Of a stretch of 64,000 bases of DNA, positions 53,487 through 62,257 are shown piece by piece. The stretch spans positions 212,739 through 276,738 of the forward strand of contig NZ_LMJT01000001.1 in the NCBI RefSeq assembly GCF_001429395.1, in the 5' to 3' direction. Position 1 is the stretch's first letter, and each line of letters begins with the position of its first letter. Source of the stretch: Allobosea sp. Root381 (GTDB lineage Bacteria; Pseudomonadota; Alphaproteobacteria; Rhizobiales; Beijerinckiaceae). The translations under genes and the position numbers were made by a program. The notes below the pieces were generated by a model. That model worked only from the letters and a program-made list of their open reading frames with translations, had not been told where the DNA came from and did no database searches.

Positions 53487-54650
53487 TCAGGCCGCGACCT
53501 TCCTGAACTTGTTGCTCCGCTTGGGATGCCACCAGGCGCCCTTGAGCACGACGCCCTCGGAGACAATCTTCCTGTCGCCGGTCATATGCTCGCCGGTGAC
53601 GTCGGCATAGTCGAACTTGCCTTCCTTCACCGTCAGGATGGTGGCGTCGCCGAGCGAGCCGACCTTGAGCGAGCCGTATTCGGGACGCTTCAGCGCCATC
53701 GCGGCATTCACCGTCGAGGCCGCGATCACGTTGTTCAAGCTCATCCCCATGAGCAGGAACTTCGACATCGTGGTGACCTGGTCATAGGCCGGCCCGTCGA
53801 TGCAGAGCTTGTGGACGTCGGACGAGATCACGTCCGGCTCGAAGCCATTGGCGAGCATGGCGCGGGTGGTCTTGAACGAGAACGAGCCCTTGCCATGGCC
53901 GATGTCGAAGATGACGCCGCGCTTGCGGGCGGCCTGAACCTCCGGCTTCACCGTGCCCTGCGCGGTGCAGGGCGCGTTTGGGAAGGGGCGGAAGGCGTGG
54001 GTGAGGACATCGCCGGGCCGCAGCATGTTCACCACCTCCTCATAGGATGGCGGCGGATGGTCGATATGGCACATCAGCGGCATGCCGACCTCGTTGGCGA
54101 CCTGCAGCGCGATGTTCAGCGGCACGGTGCCGGAATTTCCCGAGGCGTGCAGGCCGACGCGGACCTTGATGCCGACGATGTAGTCGCGATTCTCGTCGGC
54201 GACCTTGACCGCGTCGATCGGGTTCATCATCCGCAGGTCGCCGCTCTCGCCGACCATGACGCGGTGGTCGAAGCCGTAGATGCCGGCATGCGAGACATGG
54301 AGATAGGCGAGGATGCGGGCCTGGCTCTTCTCGATGACGTGCTTGCGGAAGCCCGGCCAGTTGCCCGGCCCGGCCGAACCGGTGTCGACCGAGGTGGTGA
54401 CGCCCGAGACGCGGCAGAACTCGTCGGCATCGATGCCGAGCGACGTTCCGCCCCAATAGACATGGGTGTGCAGGTCGATCAGGCCGGGGGAGACGATGTA
54501 GCCGGAGACGTCGCGGACTTCCTTGGCGCCCTTCAGGTCCTTGCCGAAGCCGGACACCTTGCCGTCGGTGAAGGCGACGTCGGCGACGCCATCGTGCTTC
54601 TGCGACGGGTCGATGACACGCCCGCCTTTCAGGATGAGATCATGTGTCAT
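53487..54650 (-). CDS. Amidohydrolase/deacetylase-family metallohydrolase
   Basis: A 387-residue amidohydrolase-superfamily enzyme. Beta-sandwich ends flank a TIM barrel with PGLIDLHTHVYWGGTSLG (HxH metal pair), the likely carboxylated Lys in DYIVGIKVRVGLHASG, then PLMCHIDHPPPSYEEVV, DVLTHAFRPFPNA and DVISSDVHKLCIDGP (metal Asp). It resembles the dihydroorotase-like/D-glutamate deacetylase (EF_0837/AHA_3915) group more than true hydantoinases. Located between N-carbamoyl-D-amino-acid hydrolase and GNAT genes, it may remove an acyl or ring amide from a D-amino-acid derivative. Confidence 0.87.
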   Translation of the reverse strand: MTHDLILKGGRVIDPSQKHDGVADVAFTDGKVSGFGKDLKGAKEVRDVSGYIVSPGLIDLHTHVYWGGTSLGIDADEFCRVSGVTTSVDTGSAGPGNWPGFRKHVIEKSQARILAYLHVSHAGIYGFDHRVMVGESGDLRMMNPIDAVKVADENRDYIVGIKVRVGLHASGNSGTVPLNIALQVANEVGMPLMCHIDHPPPSYEEVVNMLRPGDVLTHAFRPFPNAPCTAQGTVKPEVQAARKRGVIFDIGHGKGSFSFKTTRAMLANGFEPDVISSDVHKLCIDGPAYDQVTTMSKFLLMGMSLNNVIAASTVNAAMALKRPEYGSLKVGSLGDATILTVKEGKFDYADVTGEHMTGDRKIVSEGVVLKGAWWHPKRSNKFRKVAA

Positions 54651-54690
54651 TGAGCTTCCTCGCCCGCCGTTTTGATTTCAGAACAAGACG

Positions 54691-54735
54691 CCGTCATTCC
54701 GGGCGCAGCGAAGCCGCGCCGATCCGGAATGACGG
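54691..54735. repeat. Short family-C-like palindrome
   Basis: Perfect 12-base arms CCGTCATTCCGG and CCGGAATGACGG enclose 21 bases with GCGCAGCGAAGC. This is the minimal version of family C in the window; it lies between the carbamoylase and amidohydrolase genes. Confidence 0.75.
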
Positions 54736-54752
54736 ATCAAGAGGTTGAACGT

Positions 54753-55688
54753 TCACACCGGCGCCATCGCGCCCTTGCGCTCGATGATCGGGCCGTAGGT
54801 CTGCGGCTCGCGGTGCTTGGCGAAGTTGAAGGTGGTGGTCTTGTAGCTCCGCCCGAGATCCATGTCGCAGCGGGCCAGCACCAGCTCGTCACCCTCGGTC
54901 ACGGCCTGGGCGACCACCTCCCCGTTCGGCGCGATGATGCAGGAGCCGCCGATCTGGTCGACGCCGGCCTCCGGCCCCGCCTTGGCGACACCGACGACCC
55001 AGCTGGCGTTCTGATAGGCGCCGGCCTGCATCACGAGCTGATTGTGGAAGTTGCCGAGCCGGTCATGATCCGGGGCGGACGGATTGTGCTTGGGCGTGTT
55101 GTAGCCAAGCACGATCAGCTCGACGTCCTGCAAGCCCATGACGCGGTAGCTCTCGGGCCAGCGGCGATCGTTGCAGATCATCATGCCGATATTGGCGTCC
55201 ATCGTGCGCCAGACCGGCCAGCTCAGATTGCCGGTCTCGAAATAGCGCTTCTCGAGGTTCTGAAACGGTGCCTCGGGGCGGTGTTCGGGATGGCCGGGAA
55301 GATGGATCTTGCGGTATTTGCCGACGATCTGGCCGGCCTTGTCGACCAGGATCGCGGTGTTGAAGCGGCGCTTGTGGCCTTCCTCATGGCTGAGCTCGCA
55401 ATAGCCGAGATGGAAACCGACGCCGAGGCGCTTCGCCTCGTCGAAGAGCGGCGCGGTTTCGTTCGAGGGCATGGCGCTCTCGAAATGGCTGTCGAGCTCC
55501 GCCTCGTCGTCGATCCACCAATGCGGGAAGAAGGCGGTCAGTGCCGCCTCCGGATAGACGACGAGATCGGCACCGCCGGCCTTGGCCTGCCGCATCAGCT
55601 CGATCATGCGGGCAACCGCGGAGGCCCTGCTCTCGTCGCGCTGGATCGGGCCGAGCTGGGCTGCGGCGATGGTCAGGATACGGCTCAC
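54753..55688 (-). CDS. N-carbamoyl-D-amino-acid hydrolase (D-carbamoylase)
   Basis: Nitrilase-superfamily enzyme of 311 residues that converts N-carbamoyl-D-amino acids to D-amino acids, CO2 and ammonia. The catalytic Glu-Lys-Cys triad falls at E47 (VVYPEAAL), K127 (GKYRKIHLPG) and C172 (MMICNDRRWPE), exactly the numbering of the Agrobacterium enzyme. The shared DEAELDSHFE, KRRFNTAILVDKAGQIVGKY and NTPKHNPSAPDHD blocks also match that family. The start is GTG 55688, with GGAG eight bases upstream, giving MSRILTIAAAQLGP. Member of the minus-strand run headed by a peptide-type importer. Confidence 0.93.
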   Translation of the reverse strand: MSRILTIAAAQLGPIQRDESRASAVARMIELMRQAKAGGADLVVYPEAALTAFFPHWWIDDEAELDSHFESAMPSNETAPLFDEAKRLGVGFHLGYCELSHEEGHKRRFNTAILVDKAGQIVGKYRKIHLPGHPEHRPEAPFQNLEKRYFETGNLSWPVWRTMDANIGMMICNDRRWPESYRVMGLQDVELIVLGYNTPKHNPSAPDHDRLGNFHNQLVMQAGAYQNASWVVGVAKAGPEAGVDQIGGSCIIAPNGEVVAQAVTEGDELVLARCDMDLGRSYKTTTFNFAKHREPQTYGPIIERKGAMAPV

Positions 55689-55860
55689 CGGAAAATCTCC
55701 ATGGCGGGCGCCTTGCACAGACCCCGGGCCGGAGCGGCTGAAACGTCAGGCATGGGCGAATGCTCGGCTGGGCATTGCCTCGGCGTCAAGCGCCTGCGGC
55801 AACAGGGATGGTCTGCTCCGGGCGCAGAAGCGCGCCCGGAGGTTTCGACGAGGATCGTCG

Positions 55861-56775
55861 TCAGAGCGCCTTCGCCAGGCGCGGATCGAGGGAGTCGCGC
55901 AGGCCGTCGCCGAGGAGGTTCACCGCGAGCACGGTGATCGAGAGGAAGATCGCCGGGAACAGGATGATATGCGGCCTGATCTGCCAGAGCGCCCTGCCCT
56001 CGGCCATGATGTTGCCCCAGGAGGGCGTCGCCGGCGGCACGCCCGCGCCGATGAAGGACAGGATCGCCTCGACGATCATGGCGCTGGCGCAGATATAGGT
56101 TGCCTGGACGCTCATCGGCGCGAAGGTGTTGGGCAGGATATGCCGGAAGATGATGCGCGGGACCCGCGCACCATTGGCGACCGCCGCCTCGACATAGGGC
56201 TGCTCGCGCAACGACAGCACCACGCCGCGCACGAGGCGCGCCACGCGCGGGATCTCGGCGATGGTGATGGCGATGATGACGTTGCCGACCGAGCCGCGCG
56301 TCAGCGCCATCAGCGCGATGGCGAGCAGGATCGGCGGGATCGACATCATGCCATCGATGACCCGCATGACGATGCCGTCGGCCCAGCGCACGAAGCCGGC
56401 GAAGAGCCCGATCGCGAGGCCGACGATCGAGGCCAGCACCGCCACGCTGAAGCCGACGACGAGCGAGACCCGCGCACCGTAGACGACGCGCGAATAGATG
56501 TCGCGGCCGAGCATATCGGTGCCGAACCAGTAGAGTTCGGACGGCACGCGCGTGCGCCGCGAGGTCGCGATGGCCGTCGGGTCGACGGTCCAGAGCAGCG
56601 GCGCGAAGATCGCGATCAGCGCCATGAGCACAAGCAGGAAACCGCCGATCGCGACGGAGGGGTGACGGCGCAGGTAGCGCCGGAAGCGGGCCGCGCGGCC
56701 AAGCACCGGGGCGACGCCGGGTTCAGGCGAGGCGGCCAGGCTGGCAGGCGCCGGAAGAGAGCTTTGCATCGTCAA
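55861..56775 (-). CDS. DppC-type ABC permease (second importer)
   Basis: Permease of 304 residues. OppC_N segment (RYLRRHPSVAIGGFLLVLMA), then YWFGTDMLGRDIYSRVVYGA, and EAA loop YVEAAVANGARVPRIIFRHI followed by LPNTFAPMSVQATYI. Six helices. Its start overlaps the stop of the DppB-type gene by four bases. Followed after 172 bases by the D-carbamoylase gene. It lacks a cognate ATPase gene in the window. Confidence 0.92.
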   Translation of the reverse strand: MTMQSSLPAPASLAASPEPGVAPVLGRAARFRRYLRRHPSVAIGGFLLVLMALIAIFAPLLWTVDPTAIATSRRTRVPSELYWFGTDMLGRDIYSRVVYGARVSLVVGFSVAVLASIVGLAIGLFAGFVRWADGIVMRVIDGMMSIPPILLAIALMALTRGSVGNVIIAITIAEIPRVARLVRGVVLSLREQPYVEAAVANGARVPRIIFRHILPNTFAPMSVQATYICASAMIVEAILSFIGAGVPPATPSWGNIMAEGRALWQIRPHIILFPAIFLSITVLAVNLLGDGLRDSLDPRLAKAL

Positions 56776-57713
56776 TAACGTATCCTCGGATCGACGAGGG
56801 TGTAGGTCAGATCGATGATCAGGTTCACCAGCACGTAGACCAGGCTGAACATCAGGACGACGCCCTGGATGACGGGATAGTCGCGCCGCAGGATGGCATC
56901 GACGGTGAGCCGGCCGAGGCCGGGAATGGCGAAGACGCTCTCGGTGACGACGGCGCCGCCGATCAGGAGCGCGATGCCGATGCCGACGATCGTGACGATC
57001 GGCACCGCGGCGTTCTTGAGCGCGTGGAGGAAGAGCATCTCGCGCTGCCCGACGCCCTTGGCCTGGGCGGTGCGGACATAGTCCTGCTGCAGCACCTCGA
57101 GCATGGTGGCGCGAGTGATGCGCGCGATCAGCGCGATATAGACCAGCCCCAGCGTGACCGAAGGCAGTATCAGGTTCCTGAACCAGGGCCAGACGCCCTG
57201 CGAGAGCGGCGTGTAGCCCTGCACCGGGACCCAGTCGAGCTTCAGCGCGAAGACATAGGCCAAGAGGTAGCCGACCACGAAGACCGGCACCGAGAAGCCG
57301 AAGACGGCGAAGGCCATGGCCCCGCGATCGATCCAGCTGCCGGCCTTCCAGGCGGCGAGGACGCCCATCGGGACGGCGATCGTGACCGAGAAGATCAGCG
57401 TCAGCACCATCAGCGACAGCGTCGGCTCGATGCGCTGGGCGATGAGCTGCGTCACCGGCAGAGAGGTGAAGATCGAGGTGCCGAGGTCACCCTGCAGCAC
57501 GCGGAAGGACCATTCGGCGAAGCGCACCAGATAGGGCCTGTCCAGGCCGAGATTCGCGCGGATTCGCTCGACATCGGCAGGCGAGGCCTGGTCACCGGCG
57601 ATGATCGCGGCCGGATCGCCCGGCGCGATATAGAGCAGGGAAAAGACGAAGAGTGCGACGAATGCCATCACGGGAATTGTCGTGATGATGCGTCTGACGA
57701 CAAAGGCTAGCAT
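56772..57713 (-). CDS. DppB-type ABC permease (second importer)
   Basis: Permease of 313 residues, six helices: FVVRRIITTIPVMAFVALFV at the N-terminus, then PGDPAAIIAGDQASPADVER and the EAA loop VRTAQAKGVGQREMLFLHAL with KNAAVPIVTI. Overlaps the DppC-type gene by four bases. Separated from its binding-protein gene by a 155-base gap that holds strong hairpins. Confidence 0.92.
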   Translation of the reverse strand: MLAFVVRRIITTIPVMAFVALFVFSLLYIAPGDPAAIIAGDQASPADVERIRANLGLDRPYLVRFAEWSFRVLQGDLGTSIFTSLPVTQLIAQRIEPTLSLMVLTLIFSVTIAVPMGVLAAWKAGSWIDRGAMAFAVFGFSVPVFVVGYLLAYVFALKLDWVPVQGYTPLSQGVWPWFRNLILPSVTLGLVYIALIARITRATMLEVLQQDYVRTAQAKGVGQREMLFLHALKNAAVPIVTIVGIGIALLIGGAVVTESVFAIPGLGRLTVDAILRRDYPVIQGVVLMFSLVYVLVNLIIDLTYTLVDPRIRY

Positions 57714-57756
57714 TGCGGAGTTCCGGCCATTTTTCGCTCAATCCGGTTTCGGGCGG

Positions 57757-57782
57757 CGCCGCGACCCTTCTGGGTCGCGGCG
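57757..57782. repeat. Perfect 11-bp stem hairpin between binding-protein and permease genes
   Basis: CGCCGCGACCC and GGGTCGCGGCG enclose a TTCT loop in the gap of the second peptide-type importer. A weaker seven-base stem GCACGGG / CCCGTGC lies at 57834-57858. No T-run follows on the transcribed strand, so mRNA stabilisation or attenuation is likelier than termination. Confidence 0.65.
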
Positions 57783-57868
57783 GGCGATCGGGATAGCGGG
57801 ACTGCGCCTTCCGAGCGGCGCGGTCCGGGTCGGCACGGGGGCGGCGCGCTCCCGTGCGCGTGGTGGCT

Positions 57869-59467
57869 TCAAGCCTTCGAGACGCCCCAGAGGACCGGGA
57901 ATGGCCCGCTGGTCACGCCCGAGACGTTCTTCCGCCAGGCCTGGTAGCCGAGATAAAAGCCCGTCGGCACGTAGACGACGTTCTCCACGGCAGCCTTGTT
58001 GAGGCGGCCCATCGCGGCCTTCTCCTCGGCCATGTCCTTGGCGTTGAACCAGTTGGTGACCTCGGTCTCGACGGCCGGCACGTCCGGCCAGCCGAACCAG
58101 GCCTTCTCGCCATTGGCGCGCACGGCGGTGTAGGAGGACGGGTTCACGCAGTCGGCGCCGGCATGCCAGGTGTGGAACATGCTCCAGCCACCCTGCCCCG
58201 GCGCCGTCTTCTGCGCGCGCCGGGCGCCGACGGTGCCCCAATCGGTCGCGACGAAGTCGACATTCATGCCGATGCTCTTGAGCAGCTCGGCCGTGACGTC
58301 GCCCATCGACTTGGTGGCCGCCATGTCCTGCGCCACGACGCAGGTGACGGGCTCGCCCTTGTAGCCGGCCTCGGCGAGGAGCTTCTTGGCGTCGGCGACG
58401 CTCTTCTTCTTCATGATCTCGCCGCCCTCCTCGGTGTAGAGGGGCGTGCCGGGCGTGAAGAAGGAGGCCATCGGCTTCCAGAGCTTGTCGTCGTCGCCGA
58501 CGATGGCGCGCATGTAGTCTTCCTGGTTCAGCGCCGTCATCACCGCCTGGCGCACCTTCAGGTTGTTGAAGGGCGGGTGCAGGTGGTTCATGCGGAAGGC
58601 GCCGATATTGCCCAGCGGATCGCCGATATCGACGCTGATGTCCTTGTGGCTCTTGAGGATGGGCACGAGGTCCGCCAGCGGCGTCTCCCACCAGTCGACC
58701 TCGCCGTTCTGCAGCGCAGCGGCGGCCGTCGCGGCATCGGGCATGATGATCCACTCGACGCGGTCGAACAGCATGTTCTTGCCGCCTGCCAGCCAGTCCG
58801 CCTTCTCGGAACGGGGCTTGTAGTCGGCGAATTTCTCGAACACCGCCTTGGCGCCCGGCACCCATTCGTTGCGCACGAACTTCATCGGGCCGGAGCCGAT
58901 ATACTCGGTGATCTGCGTGAAGGGGTCGGTCTTGGCGATGCGCTCCGGCATGATGAAGGAGCAGGGCGCGTTGTTCTTGGCCAGCGCCAGCAGCATCTTC
59001 GGATAGGGCTGCTTCAGCGACCACTTCCAGGTGAGGTCGTCGACCGCCACGAGTTCGTTCTGGATGGCGCGGATCATCAAGCCCATCGGATCGCGCGCCG
59101 ACCAGCGGATCAGGCTCTGCACGACGTCCTTCGACGTCACCGGCGCGCCATCATGGAATTTCAGGCCGGAGCGCAGCTTGAAGGTCCAGGTCAGGCCGTC
59201 GGCGGAAACCTCCTCGCTCTCGACCATCTGGCGCTGCGGCTGGAATTTCGAGTCGATGCCGTAGAGCGTGTCCCAGACCAGCAGGGCCGCATTGCGGACG
59301 ACATATTGCGTCCCCCAGATCGGATCGAAATTGGCGAGGTTGGCCTGGGGCACGAAGCGCAGGGTCTTGGCGGATGCGCCCTGTGCCAGGGCGGGCATCG
59401 CGAGCCCCCCGGTCGCAGCCAAGGCACCGGCCCCCGCCGCGCTCTTCAGAAATGTCCTGCGGTCCAT
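57869..59467 (-). CDS. Peptide-type ABC binding protein with Tat signal (SBP_bac_5)
   Basis: Binding protein of 532 residues, first gene of the eight-gene minus-strand run. The signal peptide is twin-arginine (MDRRTFLKSAAGAGALAATG, cleavage near ALAQG). Family motifs are RFVPQANLANFDPIWGTQYV, VSADGLTWTFKLRSGLKFHD, GSGPMKFVRNEWVPGAKAVF and VRQAVMTALNQEDYMRAIVG. The neighbouring D-carbamoylase and amidohydrolase suggest N-carbamoyl or N-acyl D-amino acids or D-peptides as cargo (inference). Confidence 0.92.
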   Translation of the reverse strand: MDRRTFLKSAAGAGALAATGGLAMPALAQGASAKTLRFVPQANLANFDPIWGTQYVVRNAALLVWDTLYGIDSKFQPQRQMVESEEVSADGLTWTFKLRSGLKFHDGAPVTSKDVVQSLIRWSARDPMGLMIRAIQNELVAVDDLTWKWSLKQPYPKMLLALAKNNAPCSFIMPERIAKTDPFTQITEYIGSGPMKFVRNEWVPGAKAVFEKFADYKPRSEKADWLAGGKNMLFDRVEWIIMPDAATAAAALQNGEVDWWETPLADLVPILKSHKDISVDIGDPLGNIGAFRMNHLHPPFNNLKVRQAVMTALNQEDYMRAIVGDDDKLWKPMASFFTPGTPLYTEEGGEIMKKKSVADAKKLLAEAGYKGEPVTCVVAQDMAATKSMGDVTAELLKSIGMNVDFVATDWGTVGARRAQKTAPGQGGWSMFHTWHAGADCVNPSSYTAVRANGEKAWFGWPDVPAVETEVTNWFNAKDMAEEKAAMGRLNKAAVENVVYVPTGFYLGYQAWRKNVSGVTSGPFPVLWGVSKA

Positions 59468-59829
59468 CGATTTCTCCCCTGAAACGGCAACCTCTATGCG
59501 GGCGACCTTGGCGCGAGTTTGGGCAGAAAAATCCGCCGTGACAACTCGTCAGACAACCGTCCGCACGCGCCGGACCACCTGCAGGGTTCGTGCCAAACGG
59601 AACCGATCGCCGCTTTTACCGCCGAAAGGGCTGCGGAAGGGGAGATCAGGGAGCGAAAAGAAAATTCTGCGATTTGTTACGCTGCAGCCAAGGTTCAGAC
59701 GAGCGTGACAACCGTCATGCCATGTCGTGTCGAAAACCGGACCGCGCCGACACTGGCCGATCAAATGGGGACCGGTCGCATCGTCATGATAGAACCCCAG
59801 ATAACGTAACGTCATCGAAGGAGACGCGG
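59468..59829. other. 362-base divergent intergenic region, comparatively AT-rich
   Basis: Lies between the start of the minus-strand binding-protein gene and the plus-strand amidohydrolase gene, so it must hold both promoters. The stretch from about 59650 to 59815 is clearly richer in A/T than its surroundings. An ACGTAACGT motif occurs near 59805 and AAGGAGA at 59817 serves the downstream gene. No small gene or repeat-family member is convincing here. Confidence 0.6.
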
Positions 59830-60783
59830 ATGCGCGGTATTTGGGCGGCGATGGCAGCGGCCCTCGTCAGTTGCGCGGCGCAGGCTCAGGCGCCCGATAC
59901 GCAGGAACCACGCCGCCAGCAAAAGCGGGCGAGTGCGGCGCCTACGGTTCAACAAGGCAGCGACGGTCCGCCGATTCCGTTCATCGACAGCCATGTCCAT
60001 CTCAACGACGAGGCCATGCAGCTTGATCTGATGCGCCGCTTCGGGGCGACGCGCGCGGTCGTCTTCTGGGGCCGTGCCAGCGACAACAAGACGATCGCCG
60101 AGGCGGCCAGGCGACATCCCGATCTCTTCATCCCTTTTGCCTCGATCTCGCCTGAACGATCGATCTTCCGATCTGCTTGGACCACCGACGATCCGACCCT
60201 CCTAGCGCGTCTCGACGAATTGCTGGCGTCCGGCCTCTACAAGGGCATCGGCGAGATCTCGGCGGTGCACTTCCCCTCGCCCGGCCTGAACGAGACTGAC
60301 TTCGATCCTCTCGGCCCGATGATGAGAGGTGTCCTGGCGCTGGCGCGCAAGCATCGTGTGCCGGTTCTCGTGCATATCGAGCTAACCCGGATGCGCGAGC
60401 TATCCAGCCTGCTCGACGCCTTTCCCGACGTGCCGGTAATCTGGGCACATGGCGGCTACACACCGCTGTTCCTGGCCCGGCGCATGCTCGAGCGCCATCC
60501 CAACCTGACCTATGAACTCAGCGCCCGAACCTGGCCGAGACATCCGCGGGCGCCGGACTACACCATCCTGCAGGACGGGCGCTCGATCTGGCCGGAGTGG
60601 CTTCAGCTGATCGAGGCCATGCCCCGGCGCTTCATCGTCGGCACCGATGCGAGCCACCGCTCGCAGGCCAGCGAGACGATGAAGTTCGAAAGCGTCCAGA
60701 ACCTGCTGCGCCAGCTGAGTCCGGCGACACGCGAGCGCGTCGCGCACAGCAATCTGAGTGAGCTTATCGAGCCGCGCCGCTGA
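59830..60783 (+). CDS. Exported amidohydrolase-2 family protein
   Basis: A 317-residue TIM-barrel metallohydrolase of the Amidohydro_2 (PF04909) family. The barrel begins PIPFIDSHVHLNDEAMQLDL (HxH metal site), followed by IGEISAVHFPSPGLN, VPVLVHIELTRM and PVIWAHGGYTPLF, with the last metal Asp in RRFIVGTDASHRS. Residues 1-20 are a Sec signal peptide (MRGIWAAMAAALVSCAAQAQ) and about 25 Gln/Arg/Ala-rich residues follow before the domain, so it is periplasmic, which is unusual for this family. AAGGAGA precedes ATG. Convergent with the amidase gene, 12 bases apart. Confidence 0.85.
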   Translation: MRGIWAAMAAALVSCAAQAQAPDTQEPRRQQKRASAAPTVQQGSDGPPIPFIDSHVHLNDEAMQLDLMRRFGATRAVVFWGRASDNKTIAEAARRHPDLFIPFASISPERSIFRSAWTTDDPTLLARLDELLASGLYKGIGEISAVHFPSPGLNETDFDPLGPMMRGVLALARKHRVPVLVHIELTRMRELSSLLDAFPDVPVIWAHGGYTPLFLARRMLERHPNLTYELSARTWPRHPRAPDYTILQDGRSIWPEWLQLIEAMPRRFIVGTDASHRSQASETMKFESVQNLLRQLSPATRERVAHSNLSELIEPRR

Positions 60784-60795
60784 TGCGAGCGAGCG

Positions 60796-62208
60796 TCAGA
60801 CCGACCCCGCCGGCGCGTCGATGCGTGGAAATGGCCGCGCCGCTTCGAACGCCGCCGCCGCCCGCAGCACCAGCGCATCGCGGCCGAAGGCGCCGACCAA
60901 CTGAAGTCCCGCCGGCAGGCCGGCGCCGGTCAGGCCGCAGGGCAGCGAGATCGCCGGCGCCTGGGTGAGGTTGAACGGGTAGGTGAAGGGCGTCCAGCGC
61001 GTCCAGTCGTCGCCATAGCCGCCATGGGCCGGCGTATTCGCGCCGACCGCGAAAGCCGGCAGCGGCAGGGTCGGCGTCAGCAGCAGGTCGAAGCGTGCAT
61101 GAAATTGCGCCATCTTCTGCGCAAGTGCATTGCGCTGGTTCAGCAGCGCATCGACATAAGCAGCGCCCGTCACGCGCTCGCCTTGCCCGGCTACCGCGAC
61201 GAGGCCCGGATCCATCCGCGCCCGCTCTGCCGGCGCGATCGTGCGCAGCGCAAGCGCCGCTCCGGCGGACCAGATCGTCATCAGCGGCTCGATCGGATCA
61301 TCGAAACCCGGATCGACCTCCTCGACGCTGGCGCCGAGATCGCGGAAGACCATCGCCGCAGCCTGCGTCAGCGCGGCGATCTCGGGATCGACCAGGACAT
61401 CGCCGCCGAGCTTCGGCGACCACGCGACCCGCAGCCCCTTCACGCCGCCCTTGAGCCCGTCGACATAATCTGGCGGCCGGCCGATCATCGCGGTCATGTC
61501 ACGCGCATCGGGCTGGCCGATGACGTTCATGGCCAGCGCCGTATCGGCGACCGTGCGGGTCAGCGGGCCGAGATGGGCGAGGAAGCCCATCGTCGAGATC
61601 GGCCACGCCGGCACGCGGCCGTAGGTCGGCTTGAGGCCGACCACGCCGGTGAAGGCCGCGGGGATGCGCACCGAGCCGGCCCCATCCGTGCCGATATGGA
61701 TGCAGCCGAGATTGAGGGCCGCGCAGGATGCCGCCCCGGCCGAGGAGCCGCCGGGCCCGGTCGCAATGTTCCAGGGATTGCGGGTGATGCCGGAGAGCGG
61801 CGAATCGCCGACGCCCTTCCAGCCATATTCAGGCATCGTCGTCTTGCCGAGGAAGACGGTGCCGGCCTCGCGCAGCCGCGCCGCGGCCGGCGCGTCATCC
61901 GGGAAGGGCGCGTTGGAGGCCACGGCCGAGCCGCGGTGCATCGGCCAGCCGGCGACGCCGATATTGTCCTTGATGGTGACCGGCACGCCGTCGAGCGGGC
62001 CGAGCGGCTCGCCCTTCAGCCAGCGTGTCTGCGAGGCCTCGGCCATGGCGAGCGTGACCTCTGCATCGCGCAGGACGAAGGCGTTGATGCTAGGCTCGAA
62101 GCGCTCGATCCGCTCGAGCGCGTCCTGCGCGACCTCGACGGGCGACAATTCGCGGCTGGCGAAGAGCGGGCCGAGCTCGGCGGCCGAAAGCGATGCGATG
62201 TCGGTCAT
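60796..62208 (-). CDS. Amidase (amidase-signature family)
   Basis: Ser-cisSer-Lys amidase of 470 residues. The catalytic residues are K80 in PVTIKDNIGV, S155 in GPGGSSAGAA and the nucleophile S179 in GTDGAGSVRIPAA, correctly spaced. Related enzymes hydrolyse aryl or aliphatic amides or N-carbamoyl compounds; the substrate is not evident from sequence. It lies 49 bases downstream of the M20 carbamoylase gene on the same strand, so the two probably act on one compound. No signal peptide. Confidence 0.9.
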   Translation of the reverse strand: MTDIASLSAAELGPLFASRELSPVEVAQDALERIERFEPSINAFVLRDAEVTLAMAEASQTRWLKGEPLGPLDGVPVTIKDNIGVAGWPMHRGSAVASNAPFPDDAPAAARLREAGTVFLGKTTMPEYGWKGVGDSPLSGITRNPWNIATGPGGSSAGAASCAALNLGCIHIGTDGAGSVRIPAAFTGVVGLKPTYGRVPAWPISTMGFLAHLGPLTRTVADTALAMNVIGQPDARDMTAMIGRPPDYVDGLKGGVKGLRVAWSPKLGGDVLVDPEIAALTQAAAMVFRDLGASVEEVDPGFDDPIEPLMTIWSAGAALALRTIAPAERARMDPGLVAVAGQGERVTGAAYVDALLNQRNALAQKMAQFHARFDLLLTPTLPLPAFAVGANTPAHGGYGDDWTRWTPFTYPFNLTQAPAISLPCGLTGAGLPAGLQLVGAFGRDALVLRAAAAFEAARPFPRIDAPAGSV

Positions 62209-62257
62209 GGGCTAGCCTGTTTTCAAGGGGCGGATTGCCGAAGCGTCGGCGACGTCA

